Shown here: positions 56,183-64,000 of the stretch, in pieces | Layout of the letters: each line of letters opens with the position of its first letter | Numbering within the stretch: position 1 is the first letter of the stretch | Source: Candidatus Binatia bacterium | GTDB taxonomy: Bacteria > Desulfobacterota > Binatia > UBA9968 > JAJDTQ01 | Reading direction: 5' to 3' | Assembly (NCBI GenBank): GCA_022824205.1 | Contig: JAJEAI010000088.1 | Location: 1-64,000 of the forward strand | Length of the DNA stretch: 64,000 nucleotides | Translations under genes and position numbers: made by a program | Notes under the pieces: generated by a model | What the model was told of the DNA's origin: nothing | Databases searched by the model: none | Seen by the model: only the letters and a program-made list of their open reading frames with translations

Positions 56183-57568
56183 ATGAACCCCGATCTGCGG
56201 ACTTTCCTTCAGGCCGTGCGGGAGACCGGACCCGACAACTACGTCGAGGTGACCCGGCCGCTGGACCCCTACCTGGAGATCGGCATCATCCAGCACAAGC
56301 TCGCGGCCGAGGGCCGCAACCCGGTCATCTACTGCCCCGAGATCAAGGGCAGCGCGCTGCCGCTGGTCACCAACATGTTCGGCTCCTTCGACCTCCTGGC
56401 CTGGGGACTGGGCTGTGACCCGCGCCGCATGACACGGGTGGAGATATACGACGTGCTGCGCAAGAAGCTGGCGCAACGCGAAGACCCGGTATGGGTGGAC
56501 GACGCCCAGGCTCCGATCAAGGAGAAGAAGTTCATCGGCGACGATGTGGACCTGGGAATGCTGCCCATCATCCACAACTCCAAGCTGGACGCGGGGAAAT
56601 ACGTCAGCGCCGGCTTCATGATCGCCCGGTGGCCGGATACCGGGGTCCCCAACGCGGGCATCTACCGCCACATGGTCATGGGCCGGAACCGCCTCGGCTG
56701 CATGATCAACCCCGGAAACGACGGCGCCTACATCGCCCGGCGCTGCGCCGAGCTGGGCCGGCCCATGGAGGTGGCGCTGGTCATCGGCCACCACTCGGCG
56801 GTGCTGCAGGCGTCCCAGGCCAAGGGCGTGGTGGAGTTCGACCTCATGGGCGGTTACCTCGGGGAACCCCTGGAAGTGGTCAAGGGCGAGACCGTGGACG
56901 TGCCGGTGCCGGCGCAGGCCGAGATCGTCATCGAAGGCACCATCGATGCCGCCACCATGTCCACCGACGGCCCCTACGCCGAGTACCTGGGTTACTACGG
57001 CGTGGGCGACAAGCCCTGCTACGTCATCGAGGTCAGCGCCATCACCATGCGCCGGGACGCCATCTACCATCACCTGGACTCCGCCCACGTCGAGCACAAC
57101 CTGGCGCCCAACGTGAGCGCCGAGATGAGCATGTACGACCGCCTGCGCTCCCAGTTCCCCACCCTCAAGGCGGTGAACATCATGGGCTGGCTGGGCACCT
57201 ACGTCTCCTTGCAGCAACGCGTCCCCGGCGAGGGCAAACAGGCGGGCCTGGTGGCCGTGTCCACAGACAACTACGGCAAGACCGCGGTGGTGGTGGACGA
57301 CGACGTGGACGTGTTCAACGAGCGCGAAATGGCCTGGGCCATCAGCACGCGCATGGTCGCCGACCAGGACCTGCTGATCATGCCCGGGGTCAAAGGGGCG
57401 CACCTCGACCCCGTGTCCTACAACGAGGCGCGCACGGGCCGCGGACCCATGACCACGCACCTGGTCATCGACGCCACCCGCACGGTGGAGAAGGAGTTCG
57501 AGACCCGGATCGAGCCGGACCCGGAACTGTGGCGGAAGATGGCGTTGAAGGACTACCTGAAGCCGTGA
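56183..57568 (+). CDS. UbiD family decarboxylase
   Basis: NPVIYCPEIKGSALPLVTNMFGSFDLLAWGLG; NAGIYRHMVMGRNRLGCMI; EIVIEGTID; DGPYAEYLGYYG. Confidence 0.94.
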   Translation: MNPDLRTFLQAVRETGPDNYVEVTRPLDPYLEIGIIQHKLAAEGRNPVIYCPEIKGSALPLVTNMFGSFDLLAWGLGCDPRRMTRVEIYDVLRKKLAQREDPVWVDDAQAPIKEKKFIGDDVDLGMLPIIHNSKLDAGKYVSAGFMIARWPDTGVPNAGIYRHMVMGRNRLGCMINPGNDGAYIARRCAELGRPMEVALVIGHHSAVLQASQAKGVVEFDLMGGYLGEPLEVVKGETVDVPVPAQAEIVIEGTIDAATMSTDGPYAEYLGYYGVGDKPCYVIEVSAITMRRDAIYHHLDSAHVEHNLAPNVSAEMSMYDRLRSQFPTLKAVNIMGWLGTYVSLQQRVPGEGKQAGLVAVSTDNYGKTAVVVDDDVDVFNEREMAWAISTRMVADQDLLIMPGVKGAHLDPVSYNEARTGRGPMTTHLVIDATRTVEKEFETRIEPDPELWRKMALKDYLKP

Positions 57569-57599
57569 CGAAAACGCGGTTCGAGACCCCCATCCGGCA

Positions 57600-57628
57600 T
57601 TGACAAAGAACCGGGCACACTCTAGTAT
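57600..57628 (+). promoter_or_regulatory. sigma70-like promoter upstream of the SsuA/TauA-type transporter operon
   Basis: TTGACA - 17 nt - TAGTAT, about 79 bp before the SBP start. Confidence 0.5.
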
Positions 57629-57706
57629 TCGGGGTTTTAATGTTGCACCGGAATCGAAGGCTCTCGTTGCCGGCCGCCGGGCGGCAACCGTCAAAGGAGG
57701 CAAGAC

Positions 57707-58693
57707 ATGCGACGCTATACATGGACAGCATTGGTGGCTTTTGCCCTCGCGGGTTTTCTGGCCAGCGAAGCCGCGGCTCAGAACAAGATCACCGTGACGG
57801 CCGGGCGCAACAGCATTATCTCCCTGGTCTATCTCGCGGGCAACATGGCCGGGATCTTCCAGAAGGCGGGCATGGACGTAACCGTGGACGTGCGCCCCTT
57901 CGCTGGCCATATGGCGGCGCTGCCGGCCAAGGAAGTCCCCTGTTCCTCCTATGCCGGCACAGCGGCCATCGCCAGGATCACCAAGGGGATCGACTTCGTC
58001 GTGATCGGCGGCGGGCTCACCGTGATGCAGGAGGTCTTCGTCAGGAAGGACAGTCCGGTGAAGTCCATCGGGGACATGCGCGGGAAGAAGTTCGGCACCT
58101 GGTCCACCGGCGCGGGCGCCTTCAAGGCCACCCAGGCTGCCCTCATCGACGGCCACGGCATGAACGTGACGGACAAGAACGACGTGGAGCTGGTTCAGGC
58201 CGCGGCCCCGGCACTGCTGGCGCTGCTGGATCGGGGCGACGTGGACTCGATGTTCAACATCAGCTCCCTCACCGTCCGCGCGGCCTCACAGCCCGAGAAG
58301 TACCGCTCGGTGTTCGTTCCCAACGAGTACTGGAAGTCGAAGACCGGCCAACCCATCGTGTGGTCCGCTCCTCTGGTATGCTGGCGTGAGTGGGTGGACG
58401 CGGACAAAGACCGCGCGGCCAAGTTCGCGGCGGCCGTCATGGAGTCCATGAACTGGCTCGCCGATCACAAGAACTTCGATGCGGCCGCGGCCAAGCACGG
58501 CAGGATCGCCGGCATCGTCAACGACCGGGAGAAGGCCGTGTACCGGGACTGGATCCACACCGGCAAGATGTTCCTGGCCAAGTGGGACAAGGAGACGGTG
58601 GACGCCCAGTGGGAGTTCCTGGAAATGGCCAAGCGGCGCGGGGTCCTGGACTTCGTTCCCGACAAGAAGAAGCACGGGCTGATTCTCAACTAG
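57707..58693 (+). CDS. NitT/TauT-type ABC transporter substrate-binding protein
   Basis: Signal peptide MRRYTWTALVAFALAGFLASEAAA; NSIISLVYLAGNMAGIFQKAGMDVTV SsuA-like pattern. Confidence 0.88.
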   Translation: MRRYTWTALVAFALAGFLASEAAAQNKITVTAGRNSIISLVYLAGNMAGIFQKAGMDVTVDVRPFAGHMAALPAKEVPCSSYAGTAAIARITKGIDFVVIGGGLTVMQEVFVRKDSPVKSIGDMRGKKFGTWSTGAGAFKATQAALIDGHGMNVTDKNDVELVQAAAPALLALLDRGDVDSMFNISSLTVRAASQPEKYRSVFVPNEYWKSKTGQPIVWSAPLVCWREWVDADKDRAAKFAAAVMESMNWLADHKNFDAAAAKHGRIAGIVNDREKAVYRDWIHTGKMFLAKWDKETVDAQWEFLEMAKRRGVLDFVPDKKKHGLILN

Positions 58694-58778
58694 CTCGAAT
58701 CACCGGGGGACCGGTCCTCGCGGCGGCGGTCGCCGCCCGGGGACGGTGCCCCATTTTCCCACCCTACAGGCTCTCCTC

Positions 58779-59543
58779 ATGAACAAGGGCAAGCCCGGCT
58801 TCTTGGCCGGTGGCCTCACGCTGCTGGCTTTCGTCCTGTTGTGGCAGGTGGCGTCGATGCTGGCCCCGCCAGCCACCGTGCCGGGGCCACGGGAGCTCCT
58901 GGAACGATCCATCACGGTCTACTCCGAGCCCGACAGCTACGTCGTGGTGTGGGATACGCTTCGGCGGATCATTCTGGGCCTCACCCTCTCCATGATCGTC
59001 GGCGGCATCGCCGGAGTGATGATGGGACTCCACCGTCACGTGGAGGCCTTCCTCGATGGCTGGATCATGGTGTTGCTGACGTTCCCGGCCATCTGCTGGG
59101 CCTTTGTAGCCGTGCTCACGTTCGGCATTTCGGACGTGGGCCCGGTGTTCACCACGGTGCTCATCGTCTTCCCCTTCGTGGCCCTCAACGTATGGGAGGG
59201 GACCAAGGCCATCGACAAGGAAGTCATCGACATGGCCAAGGTCTACAAGGCGAACCGCCACCTGATCATTCGCAAAGTGGTCGTCCCGCAACTCATGCCG
59301 TACCTGTTCTCGTCGTTGCGGATCGCCCTCTCGCTCTCCTGGAAGATCGTCCTGGTGGGGGAGGCCTTCGCGGTAGGGAGCGGGGTCGGACGGATGCTGT
59401 TGTTCCATTTTCAGGACACCCGCGTGGACCTGATGCTGGCCTGGGGCGTGAGCTTCATGGTGTTCATGGTCCTGATCGACGTGCTGATTTTCCGGTCCTG
59501 GGAGCGACGCGCTTTCCGCTGGCGGCATCAGGTGGCCACCTGA
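58779..59543 (+). CDS. ABC transporter permease (SsuC/TauC family)
   Basis: WEGTKAIDKEVIDMAKVYKANRHLIIRKVVVPQLMPYLFSSLRIALSLSWKIVLVGE. ORF track starts at 58746. Confidence 0.92.
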   Translation: MNKGKPGFLAGGLTLLAFVLLWQVASMLAPPATVPGPRELLERSITVYSEPDSYVVVWDTLRRIILGLTLSMIVGGIAGVMMGLHRHVEAFLDGWIMVLLTFPAICWAFVAVLTFGISDVGPVFTTVLIVFPFVALNVWEGTKAIDKEVIDMAKVYKANRHLIIRKVVVPQLMPYLFSSLRIALSLSWKIVLVGEAFAVGSGVGRMLLFHFQDTRVDLMLAWGVSFMVFMVLIDVLIFRSWERRAFRWRHQVAT

Positions 59544-59612
59544 ACGCACGCCGCGGCCCGGCCCGCTATTACTATCGGCCAACGCAATCCATTAGAGGTA
59601 CAGGTATCGTTC

Positions 59613-60392
59613 ATGGCTTCGACGGTCGTACACGTAGACAAGTTGACGAAGAAGTTCCCCGTCCCAGGCGGCGGTGAAGAGTTCGTGGTGCTCGACGCCG
59701 TGAGTCTGGACGTCAAGGAAGGCGAGTTCGCGAGCCTCGTCGGGCCGTCCGGTTGCGGGAAATCCACGCTCTTGAACGTCATCGCGGGCATCGAGGAAGA
59801 GAACAACGGCAGCGTGACTGTTTATCCTTCGGCCCAGTCCACCGACGGCACCGTGCACGTGGGTTATGTCTTCCAGAGCGCCCGCCTGCTCAACTGGCTC
59901 ACGGTGGAGGACAACATCCGCTTCGCGCTGGAGGCCCAGGACGTGCCGCGGGAACAGTGGCGCGACCGCGTGGGCAAGTACCTCGACATGGTGGGTCTGG
60001 CGGGCCAGGAGCCCAACTATCCGCTCAACCTCTCGGGCGGCATGCAGCAGCGTGTAGCCATCGCCCGCGCGCTGGCCATCGAGCCCGATATCCTGCTCAT
60101 GGATGAGCCTTTCAGCCACCTCGACGAGATCACCGCACGCAAGATGCGCATCGACCTGATGGAGATACTCGAACGGGCAAAGACCACCATCCTGTTCGTC
60201 ACCCATGACCTGCGCGAGGCGGTCTACCTTTCCGACGACGTGTACATGATGAGCACCAAGCCGGCGCGGATCTTCAGGCACGTCAAGGTGGACTTGTCGC
60301 GGCCCCGGCATCCCGAGGACCCGCGGCTGTTCGACATGGAGAAAGAGTTGGTGCAGGAGTTCTTCGCGGTGGTGGAGCAGCAATCACAATGA
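59613..60392 (+). CDS. ABC transporter ATP-binding protein (SsuB/TauB family)
   Basis: GPSGCGKSTLLN; LSGGMQQRVAIARALAIEPDILLMDEPFSHLDE. Confidence 0.94.
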   Translation: MASTVVHVDKLTKKFPVPGGGEEFVVLDAVSLDVKEGEFASLVGPSGCGKSTLLNVIAGIEEENNGSVTVYPSAQSTDGTVHVGYVFQSARLLNWLTVEDNIRFALEAQDVPREQWRDRVGKYLDMVGLAGQEPNYPLNLSGGMQQRVAIARALAIEPDILLMDEPFSHLDEITARKMRIDLMEILERAKTTILFVTHDLREAVYLSDDVYMMSTKPARIFRHVKVDLSRPRHPEDPRLFDMEKELVQEFFAVVEQQSQ

Positions 60393-61168
60393 GCATGCGC
60401 TTCTACATGCGCGCGGCGTCCATGGTGACGCTGGTGGCGATCTGGTGGATCGCTTCCCTTTTCTCCTCACCGGAGGTACTGCCGAATCCGATCCGCATCG
60501 TCGCGGCCATGGTACAGATCCTGACCGAAGCCGGTCCGGAGGGCAATTCGGCCTTCTTCCACATCGGCATCACGCTATTGCGCATTTTCATCGCCTTCGC
60601 GGTCGCCATGCTGGCGGGCGTCGGCATCGGATTGGCCATGGGGCTTCGCCGGACCGTGGAGCACGCCCTGATGAGCCTGATCCCGCTGTTCCTGACCATC
60701 CCCACGATCCTGATGGTGTTCCTCGCGGTGCTCTGGTTCGGCTTCAGCGAAACCGGAAGCCTGGTGGCGGTGATGGCGGTGGTCACGCCGTTCGTGACCG
60801 TGAACATGGCCGAAGGCACCAAGGCCATGGACAAGAGCCTGATGGACATGGGCAAGGCATTCAAGGCCGGCAAGCGGATGATGGTGCGGAAGGTCTACAT
60901 TCCCCAGCTCATGCCCTACCTGATGTCCGCGTTCCGCTACTCCTTCGGCATGACCTGGAAGATCGTCGCTCTGGCCGAGACTTTCGGCATCAAGTTCGGC
61001 ATCGGCTACATGTTCTTCTTCTGGTTCGAGAGCTTCGACATGGAGCAGATGCTGGCGTGGGTCCTGCTCTTCGTGATCCTGATGCTGATCATCGAGTACG
61101 GCGTCATTGCCCGCTTCGAGCAGCGCGCCTTCGCCTGGCGGCGCTCCGTCTCGGCGGCCGCGTTGTAG
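60389..61168 (+). CDS. second ABC transporter permease (SsuC/TauC family)
   Basis: AEGTKAMDKSLMDMGKAFKAGKRMMVRKVYIPQLMPYLMSAFRYSFGMTWKIVALAETFG. Confidence 0.92.
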   Translation: MSMRFYMRAASMVTLVAIWWIASLFSSPEVLPNPIRIVAAMVQILTEAGPEGNSAFFHIGITLLRIFIAFAVAMLAGVGIGLAMGLRRTVEHALMSLIPLFLTIPTILMVFLAVLWFGFSETGSLVAVMAVVTPFVTVNMAEGTKAMDKSLMDMGKAFKAGKRMMVRKVYIPQLMPYLMSAFRYSFGMTWKIVALAETFGIKFGIGYMFFFWFESFDMEQMLAWVLLFVILMLIIEYGVIARFEQRAFAWRRSVSAAAL

Positions 61169-61173
61169 CTTGC

Positions 61174-61485
61174 CTACCGCCCCTGCGCCTTGATCTCCGC
61201 CATGGAGAACGGCCCGGCACCCATCACCTGGTGCAGTTCCCACTCGATCAGCTCGAACGTGCAGAAGCCCGCGGCGGTGTAGGGGTCGCTGCCGGCGACC
61301 TTCTCCGCCTCCTCCCGTGAATCCGCGCGTATGAGGTAGATGCCCAGCTTGCGGTCCGGCGTCGGCCCGGACATGACGATCTTCCCCGCCGTGTGCTGGC
61401 GCTTCATCCAGGACAGGTGATCGTCCAGCGTTACCGTCCACTCATCCCTGGGCTTGACCGCGCTCCTCAGTCCGATGAACCACAT
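61174..61485 (-). CDS. YciI-like protein
   Basis: HLSWMKRQHTAGKIVMSGPTPDRKLGIYLIRADSREEAEKVAGSDPYTAAG. Confidence 0.85.
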   Translation of the reverse strand: MWFIGLRSAVKPRDEWTVTLDDHLSWMKRQHTAGKIVMSGPTPDRKLGIYLIRADSREEAEKVAGSDPYTAAGFCTFELIEWELHQVMGAGPFSMAEIKAQGR

Positions 61486-61520
61486 GTTCTACTTCTCCCC
61501 TGTCGTCTGTGTCAGGCGCC

Positions 61521-62357
61521 TCAGCGGGCGGCGCAGATGTCCCACCAGTTCCGGTCGAGATCGCTGAACACGAACGAAACCTCGCCGTCGTCCTCTTGCA
61601 GGTCCCGCACCTCGCCGATGCCCACGTCCCGGCCGGACGTGCGGAACGCCCGGTGCGCGTCCACCACCTCTTGCTCCGTTTCCACCTCCAGGGTGAACCG
61701 GTTCAACTCGGAGACGTAGTGACGCTTGCGGCCCGGCAGCACCACCACGTACCAAGGCGTGTCGAAATGCTTGATGTACACCGACATCCGACCCCCGCCC
61801 AGGATCTCCAGGCCCAGCACCTCGCTGTAGAACTTCGAGCTGACCGCCTTGTCGTCGCATTCCCGCGTGCCGTGACTCAGCGCCTGGGGCAAGTAGCCGC
61901 GGCCCGGAAACCGATCCTCCGTCATCTTCTCGGTCCACGGGTTGATGGCGTTGCGCTGGCCGCGCACCACCGCCTCGTGGTCGTAGTACTCGATCTCCCA
62001 GTCGTTGCCGCCGGGCTCGCGGAAGTACACCGAATGGGCGAAGTGGTTCTCGTGCGGACGGCTGACGCGCATGAGCTTGTAGCGCTCCTTCCGCGACTGG
62101 AGGTAGTCGTAGGCCGCGTTGACCTCATCGAGGCTCTCCACCCGCACGCCGTAATGGTGCAGGTGCGGCTTGTCCACCGCCTCCGGCGCACCCTCGTGCA
62201 CCACCAGTTCCCAGTCGGTGTTGGGGTGCTTCACGGTCGCCTGCCCCGCGCCCTGCCGCACGACGTCGAACGCCAGCAGGTCCGTGAGCACCGGCAGCGT
62301 GTCGTCCAGGGACTTGCATTCATAGTGGCCGCGCTTGAGCGCGGTGGGCTTGATCAT
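61521..62357 (-). CDS. VOC-family (extradiol dioxygenase-like) protein
   Basis: KRGHYECKSLDDTLPVLTDLLAFDVV...HLHHYGVRVESLDEVNAAYDYL...HSVYFREPGGNDWEIEYYD. Confidence 0.88.
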   Translation of the reverse strand: MIKPTALKRGHYECKSLDDTLPVLTDLLAFDVVRQGAGQATVKHPNTDWELVVHEGAPEAVDKPHLHHYGVRVESLDEVNAAYDYLQSRKERYKLMRVSRPHENHFAHSVYFREPGGNDWEIEYYDHEAVVRGQRNAINPWTEKMTEDRFPGRGYLPQALSHGTRECDDKAVSSKFYSEVLGLEILGGGRMSVYIKHFDTPWYVVVLPGRKRHYVSELNRFTLEVETEQEVVDAHRAFRTSGRDVGIGEVRDLQEDDGEVSFVFSDLDRNWWDICAAR

Positions 62358-62565
62358 GTCGACTTCCTCCCTGAGAGATTGTCGCACGGCGTGTTCCGTA
62401 AGCGGCCCGCGGGCGTGATGCGCGCGGGTTGCCGGCCAACTTAACGCATTTCCGGCGGTTGATGAAGTGCTGTCCCGGGCTGGCCGTCTCCGCTTGCGTT
62501 TTACCCCTCTCCCTGTTTCCATCGACATGTACCCTGCGGCCGTTTCGAGAGACACGGGAGGCCAG

Positions 62566-63117
62566 ATGACGACCGAAGCCAGCCATACCCGATACACCTA
62601 CAAGGATTATCTCAAGACTTCCGATGACATCCGGTATGAACTCATCGAAGGAGAACTGCTGGTCATGGAGCCGGCACCCACCACGTCACACCAGCGGGTC
62701 TTGATCCATCTCGCTGTTCTCCTGGCACCGTTAGTGGAGGAACACCGTCTGGGCGAGATACTCATCGCCCCTACCGATGTCTACCTCTCCGACACCAACG
62801 TGCTGCAGCCGGACCTGCTCTTCGTGTCCGCGGCGCGGGCGTCGATCATCACCGAACGCGACGTCCACGGAGCTCCGGATCTGGTCGTCGAAATTGCTTC
62901 GCCGTCTACCCGGCGGCGCGACCGTGGCATCAAGATGGATCTCTACGCCCGCCACGGCGTGACGGAGTACTGGCTGGTGGACCCGGCTACCGCTATCGTC
63001 GAGACGCTCCGGCTGAAGGACGGGCAAATGATACCTGCCGGGCGCTACGGGCGGGAAGAGTGTTTCACCACACCCTTGTTCCCAGGCCTGGCCGTGGACC
63101 TGTCGAGGGTTCTCTGA
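62566..63117 (+). CDS. Uma2 family (PD-(D/E)XK-like) endonuclease
   Basis: YELIEGELLVMEPAPTTSHQRVLIHLAVLL...VLQPDLLFVS...PDLVVEIASPSTRRRDRGIKMDLYARHGVTEYWLVDP. Confidence 0.92.
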   Translation: MTTEASHTRYTYKDYLKTSDDIRYELIEGELLVMEPAPTTSHQRVLIHLAVLLAPLVEEHRLGEILIAPTDVYLSDTNVLQPDLLFVSAARASIITERDVHGAPDLVVEIASPSTRRRDRGIKMDLYARHGVTEYWLVDPATAIVETLRLKDGQMIPAGRYGREECFTTPLFPGLAVDLSRVL

Positions 63118-63132
63118 AGGAAGTTCCCATTC

Positions 63133-64000
63133 ATGTTGACCCATTTCCTCATCCGCCGCAGGCAGCCGTTCGCCGATGGTCACGCGTTCGGGGCCGCGGG
63201 CGCATACGAGATCGTGGCGGGCGAGGTCCACGGCGAAGTGGCCCCGGACGATCCCCGCAACGCCGGCATCGTCAATCTCGCCAAGGCGCCGCGAAACGAG
63301 CGTGGCGCCGTGGAATACCGTTGCGACGTCCACATCCTGCGGCCCAAGGACATGGCCAAGGGCAATCGGCGGGTGCTGTACGAGGCCCCCAACCGAGGCA
63401 GCAAACGCGGCTTGATGTTCCTGAACGACGCCCAGGAATGCAACGAACCGGTATCCCTGGAACACGCCGGTAACGGCTTCCTGATGCGCCACGGTTATAC
63501 CTGGGTCACGTCCGGCTGGCAGGGAGACCTCGTTGCCTGGAAGGACGGCATGGTGCTGGACGTCCCCGTCGCCACCGACAACGGGCAAGCGATCCAGCGG
63601 CCGGTGCGCACCGAGGTCTGCGTGAACCGCCCGGGTGTCCACAGCCAGCCCCTGAGCGGCGATCCGCGCGTCCGCAGCTACCCCGCCGCTACCCTGGACA
63701 CCTCCCATGCCGAACTGACCGTGCGGATGCAATCCTACGGCGAGCGCCAAGCCATACCCTCCTCCGACTGGGCGTTCGCAACCGAGAGCAAGGCGGATGC
63801 CGGCGGCGCACCAACGGTGACCCCGAGCGCTTCGCATCTCTACCTGCCCGGAGGGTTCATTCCCGGCGCCATCTACGAACTCGTGTACACCGCCCGGGAC
63901 CCGCTCGTGCTGGGCCTGGGGTTCGCCGCGGTGCGCGATCTGGTTTCGTTTCTGCGCTTCCGGAAGGACGACGGCGCCGGTAGTCCCAACCCGCTGGCGG
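63133..64000 (+). CDS. alpha/beta hydrolase domain-containing protein, partial (runs off the right edge; absent from the ORF track)
   Basis: MLTHFLIRRRQPFADGHAFGAAGAYEIVAGEVHGEV...YRCDVHILRPKDMAKGNRRVLYEAPNRGSKRG...LGFAAVRDLVSFLRF, open to the window end. Confidence 0.75.
   Translation, partial: MLTHFLIRRRQPFADGHAFGAAGAYEIVAGEVHGEVAPDDPRNAGIVNLAKAPRNERGAVEYRCDVHILRPKDMAKGNRRVLYEAPNRGSKRGLMFLNDAQECNEPVSLEHAGNGFLMRHGYTWVTSGWQGDLVAWKDGMVLDVPVATDNGQAIQRPVRTEVCVNRPGVHSQPLSGDPRVRSYPAATLDTSHAELTVRMQSYGERQAIPSSDWAFATESKADAGGAPTVTPSASHLYLPGGFIPGAIYELVYTARDPLVLGLGFAAVRDLVSFLRFRKDDGAGSPNPLA

Overview
GC-rich bacterial chromosomal window, about 64 kb. I could not determine the taxon. Left half is mostly core genes: a reversed cytochrome c maturation cluster (ccmABCDEFG plus a ccmH-ccmI fusion), a GNAT/DUF1778 toxin-antitoxin pair, a TCA/housekeeping run (icd-mdh-sucCD-ndk-rlmN-mtnP-pfkB-ugd-lepA-lepB-carAB-recG), a HEPN/MNT pair, an aminotransferase plus hom, miaB, a DUF151 nuclease and a TPR protein. 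Right half is accessory/catabolic: SQR plus persulfide dioxygenase-rhodanese, a DapA-like/cyclase/TenA-like/amidohydrolase cluster with a peptide-type ABC transporter, a lone CoxL-type molybdenum hydroxylase subunit, LLM oxidoreductase plus UbiD, and a SsuA/TauA-type transporter with two permeases. The strongest unexpected signal is an in-frame TGA in the sulfide:quinone reductase-like gene. It lies exactly where the third redox cysteine of SQRs is expected, is followed by an in-frame SQR-like C-terminus, and has a perfect 8-bp/3-nt-loop hairpin at bacterial-SECIS spacing. This is a candidate selenocysteine SQR. Other points of interest are dense 'ATTCCCGCGAAAGCGGGAAT' fold-back repeats, a ~320-bp composite MITE in two copies, a 210-bp CTAG-flanked MITE that supplies a stop codon, a NUDIX-like protein with a destroyed catalytic motif, and an IS4 remnant truncating a cupin gene.
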